Shown here: positions 26,647-35,288 of the stretch, one piece after another
Numbering within the stretch: position 1 is the first letter of the stretch
Layout: each line of letters begins with the position of its first letter
Assembly (NCBI RefSeq): GCF_000429685.1
Contig: NZ_AUCI01000003.1
Coordinates: 1-64,000 of the forward strand
Direction of reading: 5' to 3'
From: Salibacterium aidingense DSM 18341
Lineage (GTDB): Bacteria > Bacillota > Bacilli > Bacillales > Marinococcaceae
DNA length: 64,000 bases
The notes under the pieces: generated by a model
Database searches by the model: none
The model's input: only the letters and a program-made list of their open reading frames with translations
Told to the model about the DNA's origin: nothing
Made by a program: the position numbers and the translations under genes

Positions 26647-27087
26647 TTAATTACAAAGTGTTTGACTTCTTGCCAGTCGTTTTCTCAAATAAACCGTCGT
26701 CCCGCTGTCCGGTTCTGAGATTATTTCCACTTCGTCCATAAAATTTTCCATTATAGTAAAACCCATACCTGAGCGTTCCAGTTCTGGTTTGCTTGTAAAT
26801 AACGGCTCCTTGGCTTTATCAATATTGTCAATCCCGACGCCCTCATCCTTAATGGTAACTTCTATCGTATCTGTGTCTATTTTTACTAAAATGGCAATCG
26901 TTCCCGACGGGTTTTCGTCATAGCCGTGAATGATAGAATTTGTCACCGCTTCTGATACCACCGTTTTCAGTTCGGTCAATTCATTCATATCCGGGTCCAG
27001 TTGGGCAGCAAATGCTCCAACACTGACTCTGGCAAAAGCTTCATTTTCACTAACCGCGGAAAACTCCAGTTTCATCTCATTTTTCAT
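26647..27087 (-). CDS. spoIIAB: Anti-sigma F factor and SpoIIAA kinase
   Basis: This 146-residue GHKL ATPase has its N box at [13 protein letters not shown], a G1 box at [11 protein letters not shown] and a G2 box near [17 protein letters not shown]. It binds SigF in the ATP form and phosphorylates SpoIIAA. Only two bases separate it from the spoIIAA stop. Full length. Confidence 0.97.
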   Translation of the reverse strand: MKNEMKLEFSAVSENEAFARVSVGAFAAQLDPDMNELTELKTVVSEAVTNSIIHGYDENPSGTIAILVKIDTDTIEVTIKDEGVGIDNIDKAKEPLFTSKPELERSGMGFTIMENFMDEVEIISEPDSGTTVYLRKRLARSQTLCN

Positions 27088-27089
27088 AA

Positions 27090-27440
27090 TTAGGCTACCC
27101 CCAATTTACGTAATGCATCCATCTCCCGATTTTCCAGCCGCAGGATTTTAAACAACCCGGAAAGCTCAAAAAGCCTTTTCACCGGTGCCGAAATAGAACA
27201 AACGACCATTTCTCCTCCATTTTTACGAACCTGCTTGTACCTTCCTAAAATCACGCCAATTCCGGAACTGTCCATGAATACTAATTCTTCAAGATTTAAT
27301 ACAATATGAAGGGGACGGTTCTGCTCTAAAAACTGTTCGACCTTCGCCCGCAGTTCTCTTGAAGAATGATGATCCAGTTCTCCTTTCAACCTGACACAAA
27401 GTACGTCTCCCACTTGTTCAAGGTTTACAGATAAACTCAT
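27090..27440 (-). CDS. spoIIAA: Anti-anti-sigma factor SpoIIAA
   Basis: This 116-residue STAS-domain protein carries the phosphorylation site Ser58 in [16 protein letters not shown]. Dephosphorylated by SpoIIE, it displaces SigF from SpoIIAB. I choose the ATG at 27440, preceded by GGGGGAATG, over an in-frame codon at 27470; the protein then starts MSLSVNLEQ as in relatives. The 110 bases upstream should hold the Spo0A/SigH promoter; an AGGATA element and a TGTCAAG segment are present, but I cannot assign them firmly. Confidence 0.95.
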   Translation of the reverse strand: MSLSVNLEQVGDVLCVRLKGELDHHSSRELRAKVEQFLEQNRPLHIVLNLEELVFMDSSGIGVILGRYKQVRKNGGEMVVCSISAPVKRLFELSGLFKILRLENREMDALRKLGVA

Positions 27441-27529
27441 TATCATTCCCCCATGTATAATATAGATCACGGTGCTATTCTGGTTTCTCCACTTGAGGTG
27501 CAGTATCCTTTCCGCTTGACAAAACTAGT

Positions 27530-27552
27530 GCCGGTTCGGTAAATGTACCGGC
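27530..27552 (-). terminator. Weak terminator after dacF
   Basis: GCCGGT pairs with ACCGGC, and a TTTT run follows five bases later on the minus strand. Partial read-through into spoIIAA is plausible. Confidence 0.5.
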
Positions 27553-27553
27553 A

Positions 27554-28735
27554 TTATGACACTTTTCCTGTCATCCTGAATAATGTGCGTTTGAATAGGG
27601 ATGGCCAGTCAGCCGGGGCAGCGTCTTTCTTTAGAACCAGCTCCGTTTCTGAAAGTAACTCCTCGTTCTCATAAATTTGTAGGGTGCCCACCAGATCCTC
27701 CGCCTTTGCCGGTGCGGTGACCGTTTTTTTCATGTTTACCTTTTGAGTTATATCATCTGCTGATTTCCCTTTAGGCAGAACCACAGCTGCATTTTCAGCC
27801 AGTACGGCTTCGACTGTTGTCTCCCGTCCTTTTTCCACCTTCACATCCCCCATTTTTTCCCCTTTTTCAGCTAAAATGTGATAGTCGTGGTTTTGAAAAG
27901 CATAATCAAGCAGGGAAGCAGTAAATTGGTTTCTTTCTTTCGGGGTCCCGGCTCCCATCAATACCGTAATGACCCGCATATTGTCTTTTTTAGCTGTTGC
28001 TGTCAAATTATATTTGGCTTCATTGGTATACCCTGTTTTCAAACCGTCGACACCATCGTAATGTTTTACGAGTGGATTTGTATTTACCAGCCAGAATTCA
28101 TTATCTTCTCCCTGTCTTAAATAATCTTCATATTTCCCTGTGTACTCCAACACCTTCTCGTGCTGCAGAAGGGCCTGGCTGATGATGGCTAAATCTTTTG
28201 CTGTCGTATAGTGATCGTCCGCCGGAAGCCCGGTGGTGTTTTGAAATTTTGTATGTTTTAAGTTTAATTCCTCCGCTTTTTCATTCATTTTCTTAATAAA
28301 TTTTTCTTCTGTTCCGGCTATATGTTCTGCCATTGCTACCGAGGCATCATTCCCTGAGGCTATCGCGATCCCTTTCAGCAGTTCATCGACCGTCATCAGT
28401 TCTCCTTCTTCAAGAAAAATCTGGGATCCTCCCATCGAGGCTGCTCTTTCGCTGGCACGTACTTCTTCATCCAGTTCAATCTGCCCCTCATCCAGAGCCT
28501 CCATTGTTAATAGCAGCGTCATTATTTTTGTCATGCTGGCTGGGGGGAGCTTCTCTTCTTCATTTTTGTGATACAAAACCTGTCCCGTTTCAGCTTCCAT
28601 GACAAAGGCAGAAAGGGCGTCCTCTGCTAAGTCTTTTCCTTCTTCTTCCTTCGCTATTGCATGATTGCTGATGATAAAAGCTGCAGCACCGAAAATTATG
28701 GCAGCCCATATCGTTTTCTTCACCTTTATTTTCAT
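27554..28735 (-). CDS. dacF: D-alanyl-D-alanine carboxypeptidase DacF
   Basis: This 393-residue S11 penicillin-binding protein has a signal peptide (about residues 1-28, ending NHAIAKE). The catalytic Ser67 lies in SMTK, SGN in IAIASGNDAS, and KTG in DGLKTGYTNEA. A C-terminal beta domain is followed by an amphipathic tail. The mature protein is acidic. It acts in forespore germ-cell-wall or cortex peptidoglycan trimming and in B. subtilis is made under SigF and SigG. I place the start at 28735, which has GGGAGGTG upstream; an upstream in-frame start at 28846 would run through the preceding terminator. Confidence 0.93.
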   Translation of the reverse strand: MKIKVKKTIWAAIIFGAAAFIISNHAIAKEEEGKDLAEDALSAFVMEAETGQVLYHKNEEEKLPPASMTKIMTLLLTMEALDEGQIELDEEVRASERAASMGGSQIFLEEGELMTVDELLKGIAIASGNDASVAMAEHIAGTEEKFIKKMNEKAEELNLKHTKFQNTTGLPADDHYTTAKDLAIISQALLQHEKVLEYTGKYEDYLRQGEDNEFWLVNTNPLVKHYDGVDGLKTGYTNEAKYNLTATAKKDNMRVITVLMGAGTPKERNQFTASLLDYAFQNHDYHILAEKGEKMGDVKVEKGRETTVEAVLAENAAVVLPKGKSADDITQKVNMKKTVTAPAKAEDLVGTLQIYENEELLSETELVLKKDAAPADWPSLFKRTLFRMTGKVS

Positions 28736-28798
28736 CAATGACAGACACCTCCCAATCGTATATACCTTTATTTTTTCCAAATATTTCAGGGTATATAC

Positions 28799-28834
28799 AA
28801 AAAAATCTTCAGGATTTTCATCCTGAAGATTTTT
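28799..28834 (-). terminator. Terminator overlapping the pdp stop codon
   Basis: AAAATCTTCAGGAT pairs with ATCCTGAAGATTTT around a four-base loop, with seven T on the minus strand. The pdp stop lies in its first arm. It separates the nucleoside operon from dacF. Confidence 0.92.
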
Positions 28835-30131
28835 AGATTGCAGCAAATATCAATTCCGGTTTTTCCACTTTTTCTTTTGAGGTGCTGTAGGCCTGAAGGA
28901 TCATTTCTTCAATGTGCTTCGTATCTTTCTGATTGGCATGCAGTACTGCAAGAGGCTCCCCTTTTTCTACGTAATCTCCGATTTTAGCCTTTAATTCAAT
29001 CCCAACGGCATGATCAATAATGTCATCCTTTGTAGCACGGCCGGCTCCAAGCATCATAGCGGCTTTTCCGATTTGGGCGGCATGGATGGCGGCTATATAC
29101 CCGGAGTCTGCTGCAAGAACATCGGTTTGTTGTTCAGCTGTAGATAATAAAGAGGGATGATCGACCGCAGCCGGATCCCCACCCTGGCTTTGGACAAACT
29201 GTTTCATTTTTTCCAGCGCAGCGTTATCCTGCATTACTTTCTCCACCAGAGCCCGGCCTTCTTTTTCATCTGATGCTTTGCCTCCCAGTACTGCCATATG
29301 AGAAGCAAGGGTCAAGCTCAATTCGTGGAGGTCTTGGGGACCATTGCCCTGGAGGGTTTCAATCGCTTCTTTCACTTCAAGAGCGTTCCCGACAAAGCGC
29401 CCTAATGGCTGATCCATATTTGAAATAACAGCCATCGTCTTCCGGTTCAATGAATTTCCTATTTCCACCATGGCGCGGGCCAGGTCTTTTGCTTCTTCCA
29501 GTTCGGCCATAAACGCACCTGAGCCCGTTTTTACATCCAGTACGATAGCATCGGCTCCAGCAGCAATTTTTTTACTCATCACGGAACTGGCGATCAGGGG
29601 AATGGAATTGACGGTTGCGGTAACATCCCGGAGGGCGTACAGCTTTTTATCAGCAGGTGTCAAGTTTCCGCTTTGCCCTGCCACCGCCAGCTTGTTTTCG
29701 TTCACAAGCCGGATGAATTCATCCTGCTCAATTTCAGCCTGAAATCCTTGAAATGATTCCAGCTTATCAATCGTACCACCGGTATGTCCCAGCCCTCTTC
29801 CTGACATTTTAGCAACCGGAATATCCAGCGCCGCAACAGTCGGGCCGAGTATCAGCGTCGTTTTATCACCAACTCCGCCTGTGGAATGTTTGTCTACTTT
29901 TATGCCCTCTATTTCAGATAAATCCAATTGATCGCCCGATTCAGCCATGGCATAGGTCAAAGCTGCTGCTTCGTCCTGAGTCATCCCCTGAAAGTAGACA
30001 GCCATTGCAAATGCAGACGCCTGGTAATCCGGGACATCTCCATTGCTGTATGCATTGACAAACCACCTGATTTCTTCCTCAGCCAGTTCAAGACCGTCTC
30101 TTTTTTTTGTAATAATATCAACCATTCGCAT
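28833..30131 (-). CDS. pdp: Pyrimidine-nucleoside phosphorylase
   Basis: This 432-residue enzyme of the thymidine phosphorylase family has the phosphate-binding signature [13 protein letters not shown] at about residue 80 and the glycine-rich [18 protein letters not shown] motif. The C-terminal domain ends with the family's typical lobe. It splits uridine, deoxyuridine and thymidine to free base and sugar 1-phosphate. In B. subtilis pdp is elsewhere; here it joins punA and deoB, so one operon feeds both purine and pyrimidine sugars into DeoB. Confidence 0.95.
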   Translation of the reverse strand: MRMVDIITKKRDGLELAEEEIRWFVNAYSNGDVPDYQASAFAMAVYFQGMTQDEAAALTYAMAESGDQLDLSEIEGIKVDKHSTGGVGDKTTLILGPTVAALDIPVAKMSGRGLGHTGGTIDKLESFQGFQAEIEQDEFIRLVNENKLAVAGQSGNLTPADKKLYALRDVTATVNSIPLIASSVMSKKIAAGADAIVLDVKTGSGAFMAELEEAKDLARAMVEIGNSLNRKTMAVISNMDQPLGRFVGNALEVKEAIETLQGNGPQDLHELSLTLASHMAVLGGKASDEKEGRALVEKVMQDNAALEKMKQFVQSQGGDPAAVDHPSLLSTAEQQTDVLAADSGYIAAIHAAQIGKAAMMLGAGRATKDDIIDHAVGIELKAKIGDYVEKGEPLAVLHANQKDTKHIEEMILQAYSTSKEKVEKPELIFAAI

Positions 30132-30152
30132 CTATTCCACCGTTCCTTTCCA

Positions 30153-30986
30153 TTAGCCCCTGGACGGCATTATCGATAATATCTCTTTCACTAGAGAAAT
30201 AAAACGAGGTTTTGTTTTTGTAGCTGTGTCCATCACTTCCTCGTGAGAAACCCCCTCGATTTCTTCACCGATTGCCATGTCCGTGATACAGGAGATTCCA
30301 AGCACTTCTAAGCCGGCGTGGTTCGCCACAATCACTTCCGGTACCGTGGACATGCCAACAACGTCTCCTCCCAGCCGGCGGAGCATAATCAATTCAGCTG
30401 CAGTCATAAAGGTTGGACCGGAGATACCAAGATAAACACCTTTCTGCAGAGAAAAACCAAGACTTTCAGAGGCACGGACGGCTGTTTGCTTTAATTCCGT
30501 GTTATACGCCTGGCTCATATCAGGGAAACGCGGTCCTAATGCCTCATCGTTTGGCCCGAGTAATGGATTCGTCCCTGTCTGATTAATGTGATCTTCGATG
30601 ACCATAAGATCTCCGGGCTGAAAGGAAGGATTCATTCCGCCGCAGGCATTGGTGACAATAAGCGATTCTGCGCCTAATTCTTTCATAACACGTACAGGAA
30701 ACGTAACTTCCTGCATTGAGTACCCTTCATAGTAATGAAAACGTCCCTGCATTGCAATAACCTGCCTGCCCTGAAGCTCTCCGATGACAAGACGGCCAGC
30801 ATGCCCTTCCACAGTGGAAACTGGAAAATAAGGAATGGATTCGTAATCGACCCTTACCGCATTCTGAATCTCATCTGCTAAATCTCCGAGGCCGGACCCT
30901 AGAATTAGACCGATTGAGGGGCTTGTATCTGTTTGATCCTTTAAATAAGCTGCTGCTTCCCTAACTTTCGCTGCTATATTTTCCAT
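30153..30986 (-). CDS. Purine-nucleoside phosphorylase paralogue with altered base-site residues
   Basis: This 277-residue trimeric-type PNP carries the phosphate and sugar motifs of the family (GSGLG, VEGHAGRL, MQGRFHYYEGYS, GMSTVPEV). In the purine site it reads GPTFMTAAE where the family has Glu, and GISCITDMAIGE where it has Asn; these are the positions of human Glu201 and Asn243. In human PNP, Asp at position 243 broadens use toward 6-aminopurines. I infer a different base preference from the neighbouring copy, perhaps adenosine or methylthioadenosine. The start at 30986 (MENIAAKV) has AGGAGAAG at the right spacing; a longer frame from 31019 overlaps the upstream gene. Confidence 0.9.
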   Translation of the reverse strand: MENIAAKVREAAAYLKDQTDTSPSIGLILGSGLGDLADEIQNAVRVDYESIPYFPVSTVEGHAGRLVIGELQGRQVIAMQGRFHYYEGYSMQEVTFPVRVMKELGAESLIVTNACGGMNPSFQPGDLMVIEDHINQTGTNPLLGPNDEALGPRFPDMSQAYNTELKQTAVRASESLGFSLQKGVYLGISGPTFMTAAELIMLRRLGGDVVGMSTVPEVIVANHAGLEVLGISCITDMAIGEEIEGVSHEEVMDTATKTKPRFISLVKEILSIMPSRG

Positions 30987-30987
30987 G

Positions 30988-31821
30988 TTACGCTTCTCCT
31001 TTCCCAACCCGGCTGACAATCTCTTTCATCAGCCTAAGAAAATCTTCCCGGACCCTTTCTGTTGTTTCTATCACTTCATCGTGACTTAACGGTTGATTGA
31101 GTATGCCAGCCGCCATATTAGACAGGCAGGAAATACCGAGGACATCCATGCCGGCATGGACAGCAGTAATGACTTCCGGAACGGTGGACATCCCCACAGC
31201 ATCAGCTCCGAGGGTACGAATCATTTTTACTTCTGCCGGTGTTTCATAACTTGGCCCTGTATTTGCAGCATATACTCCCTCCTGCAGCGTTATGTGCAAG
31301 GAAGAGGCTGCCATTTTTGCTGTTTCCATCAATTCTTTCGAATAAGCAGACGACATATCTGGGAACCGCGGCCCCAGCCCTTCATCGTTGTGGCCGATCA
31401 ACGGATTATCCCCAAGCAGATTCAGATGATCCTTGATCAACATTAAGTTGCCGGGGGAAAATGATTCATTTACGCTTCCAGCCGCATTCGTGACGAGCAG
31501 CTTTTCTACCCCGACAGCACGCATCACCCGGACAGGAAAAGTCACTTCCTGAAGGCTGTAGCCTTCATAATAATGAAATCTTCCCTGCATCGCTACTACT
31601 TTTCGCCCATAGAGCGTTCCTGCCACCAGCTGACCGGCATGTCCTTCTACTGTGGATACCGGAAAACCAGGAAGCTCTTCATACGGAATTTTGACAGCGT
31701 CTTCTATCTCTTCAGCCAGCACTCCCAAACCTGATCCCAGGATAAGCCCTATCCGGGGAGGGGCCGATATTTTCTCTCTAACTTTTTCTGCTGCTTCTTC
31801 CAAAAGTCGTTTGGTCGTCAT
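30988..31821 (-). CDS. punA: Purine-nucleoside phosphorylase, canonical copy
   Basis: This 277-residue PNP keeps all base-site residues of the guanosine/inosine-type enzyme: GPSYETPAE (Glu) and GISCLSNMAAG (Asn), with MQGRFHYYEGYS and GMSTVPEV for phosphate and sugar. It phosphorolyses guanosine, inosine and their deoxy forms. It lies between deoB and its paralogue, with one base to the chosen start of the latter; deoB-punA-dacF is the conserved Bacillus order. The two copies look like an old tandem duplication. Confidence 0.94.
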   Translation of the reverse strand: MTTKRLLEEAAEKVREKISAPPRIGLILGSGLGVLAEEIEDAVKIPYEELPGFPVSTVEGHAGQLVAGTLYGRKVVAMQGRFHYYEGYSLQEVTFPVRVMRAVGVEKLLVTNAAGSVNESFSPGNLMLIKDHLNLLGDNPLIGHNDEGLGPRFPDMSSAYSKELMETAKMAASSLHITLQEGVYAANTGPSYETPAEVKMIRTLGADAVGMSTVPEVITAVHAGMDVLGISCLSNMAAGILNQPLSHDEVIETTERVREDFLRLMKEIVSRVGKGEA

Positions 31822-31827
31822 CCATTC

Positions 31828-33021
31828 TCATCCTTTTTCGTTCAGATTATCTAAAAAACTAGTTCCATACTCCGGCATTTTCACCTGAAAATTATCTGCA
31901 ATCGTAGCTCCGATGTCTGCAAACGTCTGACGGCGTCCCAAATCCCGGCCAGACGTATATTTTTTGCTGTAAACAAGCAGCGGCACCAATTCCCGGGTGT
32001 GGTCCGTCCCATGATGTACTGGATCATTTCCGTGATCAGCCGTGATCATCAGCAAGTCATCTTTCTTTAACTGCTGCAGCAATGCAGGCAGTCTTTTATC
32101 AAATTCCTCAAGAGCTTCTCCATACCCGTCCGGATCCCGGCGGTGGCCGAATTTAGCATCAAAATCAACCAAATTTAAAAAACTGAGCCCTTGAAAGGAT
32201 TCCTTTGCCGAAGCAATGATTTTATCCATGCCGTCTGCATTTGATTCGGTCCTGATCATTTTTGTGATCCCTTCACCGTCATAAATATCACTGATTTTCC
32301 CGATCGCCAGGCTGTCCAATCCTTTATCCGCCAGTTCATTCATTACGGTGCGGCCGAAGGGTTTCAGGGCGTAGTCATGGCGGTTCGACGTACGCTCAAA
32401 GGCTCCTGGTTTTCCAATAAACGGTCTGGCAATAATCCGCCCGATCATGTATGGTGCTTCATACGTCATCTCCCGCGCCTTTTCACAAATATGATGAAGC
32501 TCCTCCACCGGTACAATTTCTTCATGCGCGGCTATCTGTAATACCGAGTCCGCCGAAGTGTAAACAATTAACGACCCGGTTTCCATATGTTCCTTCCCCA
32601 GTTCTTTAATAATTTCCGTTCCGGAAGCGACCTTATTACCGATGACATTTCGTCCCGCAGCCTGTTCGAGCTTCTGGATCAGCTCCTCTGGAAAACCGTC
32701 GGGAAAGGTGCGGAATGGTTCTTTTACATGCAGCCCCATAATCTCCCAGTGGCCTGTCATCGTATCTTTACTGTTAGAGGCCTCCTGCATGATTCCATAA
32801 TGAGCCCCAGGCTCTCTTATCGGTTTAATCCCCGGTACTTTTTTGATATTACCAAATCCAAGTTTTTCCATATTCGGCATATGAAGCCCATTTCGATGGG
32901 CGGCAATATGTCCAATCGTGTCTGCTCCCAAATCATTGTATTCTGCCGCATCAGGCGCTTCGCCAATTCCTACCGAGTCCATCACAATCACAAATATCCG
33001 TGTAAACTCTTGTCTTGTCAT
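31828..33021 (-). CDS. deoB: Phosphopentomutase
   Basis: This 397-residue alkaline-phosphatase-superfamily enzyme begins with [15 protein letters not shown] (metal-binding Asp). The phosphorylated Thr lies in [13 protein letters not shown], and the second metal site is [19 protein letters not shown]. It converts (deoxy)ribose 1-phosphate from the phosphorylases to the 5-phosphate. It is encoded directly upstream of both PNPs, forming a complete nucleoside salvage operon. Confidence 0.96.
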   Translation of the reverse strand: MTRQEFTRIFVIVMDSVGIGEAPDAAEYNDLGADTIGHIAAHRNGLHMPNMEKLGFGNIKKVPGIKPIREPGAHYGIMQEASNSKDTMTGHWEIMGLHVKEPFRTFPDGFPEELIQKLEQAAGRNVIGNKVASGTEIIKELGKEHMETGSLIVYTSADSVLQIAAHEEIVPVEELHHICEKAREMTYEAPYMIGRIIARPFIGKPGAFERTSNRHDYALKPFGRTVMNELADKGLDSLAIGKISDIYDGEGITKMIRTESNADGMDKIIASAKESFQGLSFLNLVDFDAKFGHRRDPDGYGEALEEFDKRLPALLQQLKKDDLLMITADHGNDPVHHGTDHTRELVPLLVYSKKYTSGRDLGRRQTFADIGATIADNFQVKMPEYGTSFLDNLNEKG

Positions 33022-33042
33022 TTTTTTCTCCTTTCTTTCAGG

Positions 33043-33930
33043 CTACGCCCTTGGATGGTAATTTAAATAAACATCTTTTAATTTATGGGTGGAGACATGC
33101 GTATAAATTTGCGTAGCGGAAATATCTGCGTGTCCAAGCATTTCCTGTACTGCTCTTAAATCCGCCCCGTTTTCAAGAAGGTGGGTCGCAAACGAATGAC
33201 GAAGCGTGTGGGGGGTTAATTTTTTTTGAATTCCTGCCCGCTCGGCTGCCTCTTTTAATATTTTCCAGAATCCCTGCCTGGACAAACTGGTGCCATGATG
33301 ATTCACAAATAAAATCTCATGTTTTTTCTTTTTCATTAACTGCGGCCGCGCTCGATGCACATAATTCTCCACCGCTTCTGCCGCCGTCTGCCCTAATGGA
33401 ATAATTCTTTCTTTATTTCCTTTTCCCAGACAATGGACAAACCCCATCTGTAGATGGATATCTCCGGTTTCAAGACTGCACAGTTCACTCACCCGGAGAC
33501 CGGTAGCATACATTAATTCAAGCATCGCTTTATTCCGCCGTGCGAAAGAAGTCGTCCCATTAACCGATGTTAACAGAGCTTCTATTTCCGAAGTTGATAA
33601 GACGTCCGGCAGTTTCTTGTCTCCCTTTGGAATTTCTATCAATTCAGACGGATCTTTGGAAGAACGCTGATCCCGTAGTAGAAATTGATGGAAGGCCCGG
33701 ATAGAAGAAATCGTCCTTGCAATGGTGGAAGTGGAACGACCATTTTCTTTTAAATCATATAAAAAAGCTACGATATGTGAACGTTCGATCTCCTGTATTC
33801 CCGTAATATTATTCTTCTGCAGATGGTTTAGATAATGCTGCAGATCTCTTTGGTAAGACTGCAGGGTATTGTTCGTCAACCCTTTTTCCACCCGGCAGTA
33901 ATGTATAAAATCATATAAATCGGTTTTCAA
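33043..33930 (-). CDS. xerD: Site-specific tyrosine recombinase XerD
   Basis: This 295-residue recombinase has an N-terminal SAM-like core-binding domain (to about residue 95) and a catalytic domain with Arg in TGLRVSELCSL, Lys in LGKGNKERIIPL, HxxR in HTLRHSFATHLL, and the His/Tyr pair in LGHADISATQIYTH. With XerC it resolves chromosome dimers at dif. In B. subtilis the gene is called ripX, with the same neighbours deoB and yqzK. Confidence 0.95.
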   Translation of the reverse strand: MKTDLYDFIHYCRVEKGLTNNTLQSYQRDLQHYLNHLQKNNITGIQEIERSHIVAFLYDLKENGRSTSTIARTISSIRAFHQFLLRDQRSSKDPSELIEIPKGDKKLPDVLSTSEIEALLTSVNGTTSFARRNKAMLELMYATGLRVSELCSLETGDIHLQMGFVHCLGKGNKERIIPLGQTAAEAVENYVHRARPQLMKKKKHEILFVNHHGTSLSRQGFWKILKEAAERAGIQKKLTPHTLRHSFATHLLENGADLRAVQEMLGHADISATQIYTHVSTHKLKDVYLNYHPRA

Positions 33931-33962
33931 CCAATTCCCCGCCTTTTTCCTGTATTAACTAA

Positions 33963-34151
33963 CTAATATGGCATAATGGATTCCTCCGGAGCCTGTACCT
34001 GCTTTGCATCTGTTTCTGTCCGTTGCAGGCGCTCGTCCCCATCATAACTTTCACTTAACCACAGAATACCATAATAAAAGGTCAGAAGACACGCTGTGAA
34101 AACAATAAAAATTTTAAACGTTTCCAATCCTTGTGACAACCATTTTCTCAT
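33963..34151 (-). CDS. YqzK family protein (DUF4227)
   Basis: This 62-residue protein has one membrane helix at about residues 11-32 (TFKIFIVFTACLLTFYYGILWL) and a charged, presumably outer tail. The position between fur and xerD and the start MRKWLSQGLETFKIF match YqzK of Bacillus. Function unknown. Confidence 0.85.
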   Translation of the reverse strand: MRKWLSQGLETFKIFIVFTACLLTFYYGILWLSESYDGDERLQRTETDAKQVQAPEESIMPY

Positions 34152-34277
34152 TATTACTCTTCCTTTCTTTCAAACTTATAAAACCAGCTTGACAAATCAG
34201 GAAGAAAATTATACATGGGAAAGGAGAGACTGCCCGGGGGAACCAGTATTTAGCACCTTAAACAGGAAGCGCAGCTT

Positions 34278-34456
34278 CGGACATCTGTTCCGTTAAATGG
34301 CCGAGAGATCGGCCTGAAGCAGCTTTTTCGGACATATGTGCCGCTATCCGAGCCCTGGACTGCTTTTATGAGGCTGAAAAGGGAAAATAACGGAAAAAAT
34401 GTCCGATTCCTTCTCCAACATACGAATAATAATAGAAATAGCGGAATAAATGTCCT
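34278..34456. repeat. Intergenic cluster of four 18-base inverted-repeat units
   Basis: Two direct copies, CGGACATCTGTTCCGTTA (34278-34295) and CGGACATATGTGCCGCTA (34329-34346), are followed by two reversed copies, TAACGGAAAAAATGTCCG (34388-34405) and TAGCGGAATAAATGTCCT (34439-34456). The unit looks like a REP-type chromosomal repeat that could fold into nested hairpins. It fills most of the 500-base gap 34155-34656 between yqzK and the fur terminator, in which I find no convincing gene; 34457-34640 shows further GC-rich text without pattern. Confidence 0.75.
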
Positions 34457-34656
34457 CCTGCTCCAGTGAAAGAGAGGTTCCGCATCTCTGCAATATTTGG
34501 CGTCCGTCTCCAATACGGAACTGCTTTGCACTAAACGCCCATCCAGCCTCCCTGGATGCCCTGCAAATGATAGACAGACTCCCGGTATCCTCGAGCCCAA
34601 GGGCGTCATCGGCTCTCCCTTTGCGCGGGCAGCGCCTCAACTTCCTTGTAAAAAAT

Positions 34657-34688
34657 AAAAAACCTCTTCTTTTCGAAAAGGTTTTTTG
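34657..34688 (-). terminator. Terminator of fur
   Basis: AACCTTTTC pairs with GAAAAGAAGAGGTT with a small bulge, followed by six T on the minus strand, touching the fur stop at 34689. Confidence 0.85.
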
Positions 34689-35174
34689 TTAAGCGTTATT
34701 CATCTCTTTGTCTGTATGTTCATCTTTGGTCTTTTCCTTCTCTTGACAGCGGTGGCATACTCCGTGAAACGTCAGACGGTGGTCCTTGATTTTGAAATTC
34801 CAGCTGCTTTCTACCACTTTTTCAACGTCTCCCAGCAGATCTTCCTGTATCTCATCCACTGTTCCGCATTCAATACAAACAAGGTGATGATGGAAGTGAT
34901 CGGCCCCTTCTTTGCGGAGATCATATCTGGAAACGCCGTCTCCAAAGTTAATTTTATCTACGACTTCTAATTCATTCAGTAATTCCAGTGTTCGGTACAC
35001 CGTAGCCAGTCCGATTTCCGGAGCCTTTTCCTTTACCAGCAGATAAACATCTTCTGCGCTTAGATGATCCTTCTCATTTTCAAGGAGAACCCGGACCGTT
35101 GCTTCCCGCTGCGGTGTTAGTTTATAGCTTTGAGAATGAAGCTGTTTTTTTATCCGGTCAATACGCTGCTCCAT
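34689..35174 (-). CDS. fur: Ferric uptake regulator Fur
   Basis: This 161-residue metalloregulator has an N-terminal winged helix (KLTPQREATVRVLLENEKDHLSAEDVY) and a dimerisation domain with HFHHHLVCIEC and CHRC, the regulatory His cluster and structural zinc Cys pairs. The sequence follows B. subtilis Fur almost residue for residue to about 145, then has a longer acidic tail (TKDEHTDKEMNNA). It represses iron uptake genes when Fe(II) is plentiful. Its promoter region carries PerR- and Fur-type boxes. Confidence 0.96.
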   Translation of the reverse strand: MEQRIDRIKKQLHSQSYKLTPQREATVRVLLENEKDHLSAEDVYLLVKEKAPEIGLATVYRTLELLNELEVVDKINFGDGVSRYDLRKEGADHFHHHLVCIECGTVDEIQEDLLGDVEKVVESSWNFKIKDHRLTFHGVCHRCQEKEKTKDEHTDKEMNNA

Positions 35175-35196
35175 GATTAACCTCCCCCTGTTACCA

Positions 35197-35235
35197 ACTA
35201 TAATAAATTATAGTCACGATGGAGAAAGGTGTCAA
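35197..35235 (-). promoter_or_regulatory. Consensus housekeeping promoter of fur with overlapping palindrome
   Basis: A perfect TTGACA (35235-35230) and TATAAT (35212-35207) are separated by exactly 17 bases on the minus strand. An 18-base palindrome, ACTATAATAAATTATAGT (35197-35214), covers the -10 and likely start site, so a bound dimer there would block transcription. It resembles the PerR/Fur box family with a two-base rather than one-base centre. Confidence 0.85.
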
Positions 35236-35274
35236 ATGATAATGATAACAAAAATCATTTTATAATTATTATAA
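35236..35274. promoter_or_regulatory. PerR box and Fur-like box upstream of fur
   Basis: TTATAATTATTATAA at 35260-35274 is a perfect match to the PerR consensus TTATAATNATTATAA. Between it and the -35, TGATAATGATAACAA (35237-35251) resembles a Fur 7-1-7 box with two mismatches. In B. subtilis fur is in the PerR regulon, so peroxide and iron sensing would meet here as well. Confidence 0.78.
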
Positions 35275-35288
35275 TCTAAAATAAGTTA

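Noticed and set aside
34250-34640. Two minus-strand frames of 98 and 119 codons between yqzK and fur
   Set aside because: They read through the inverted-repeat cluster, have no ribosome binding site, and their protein sequence shows no family pattern.
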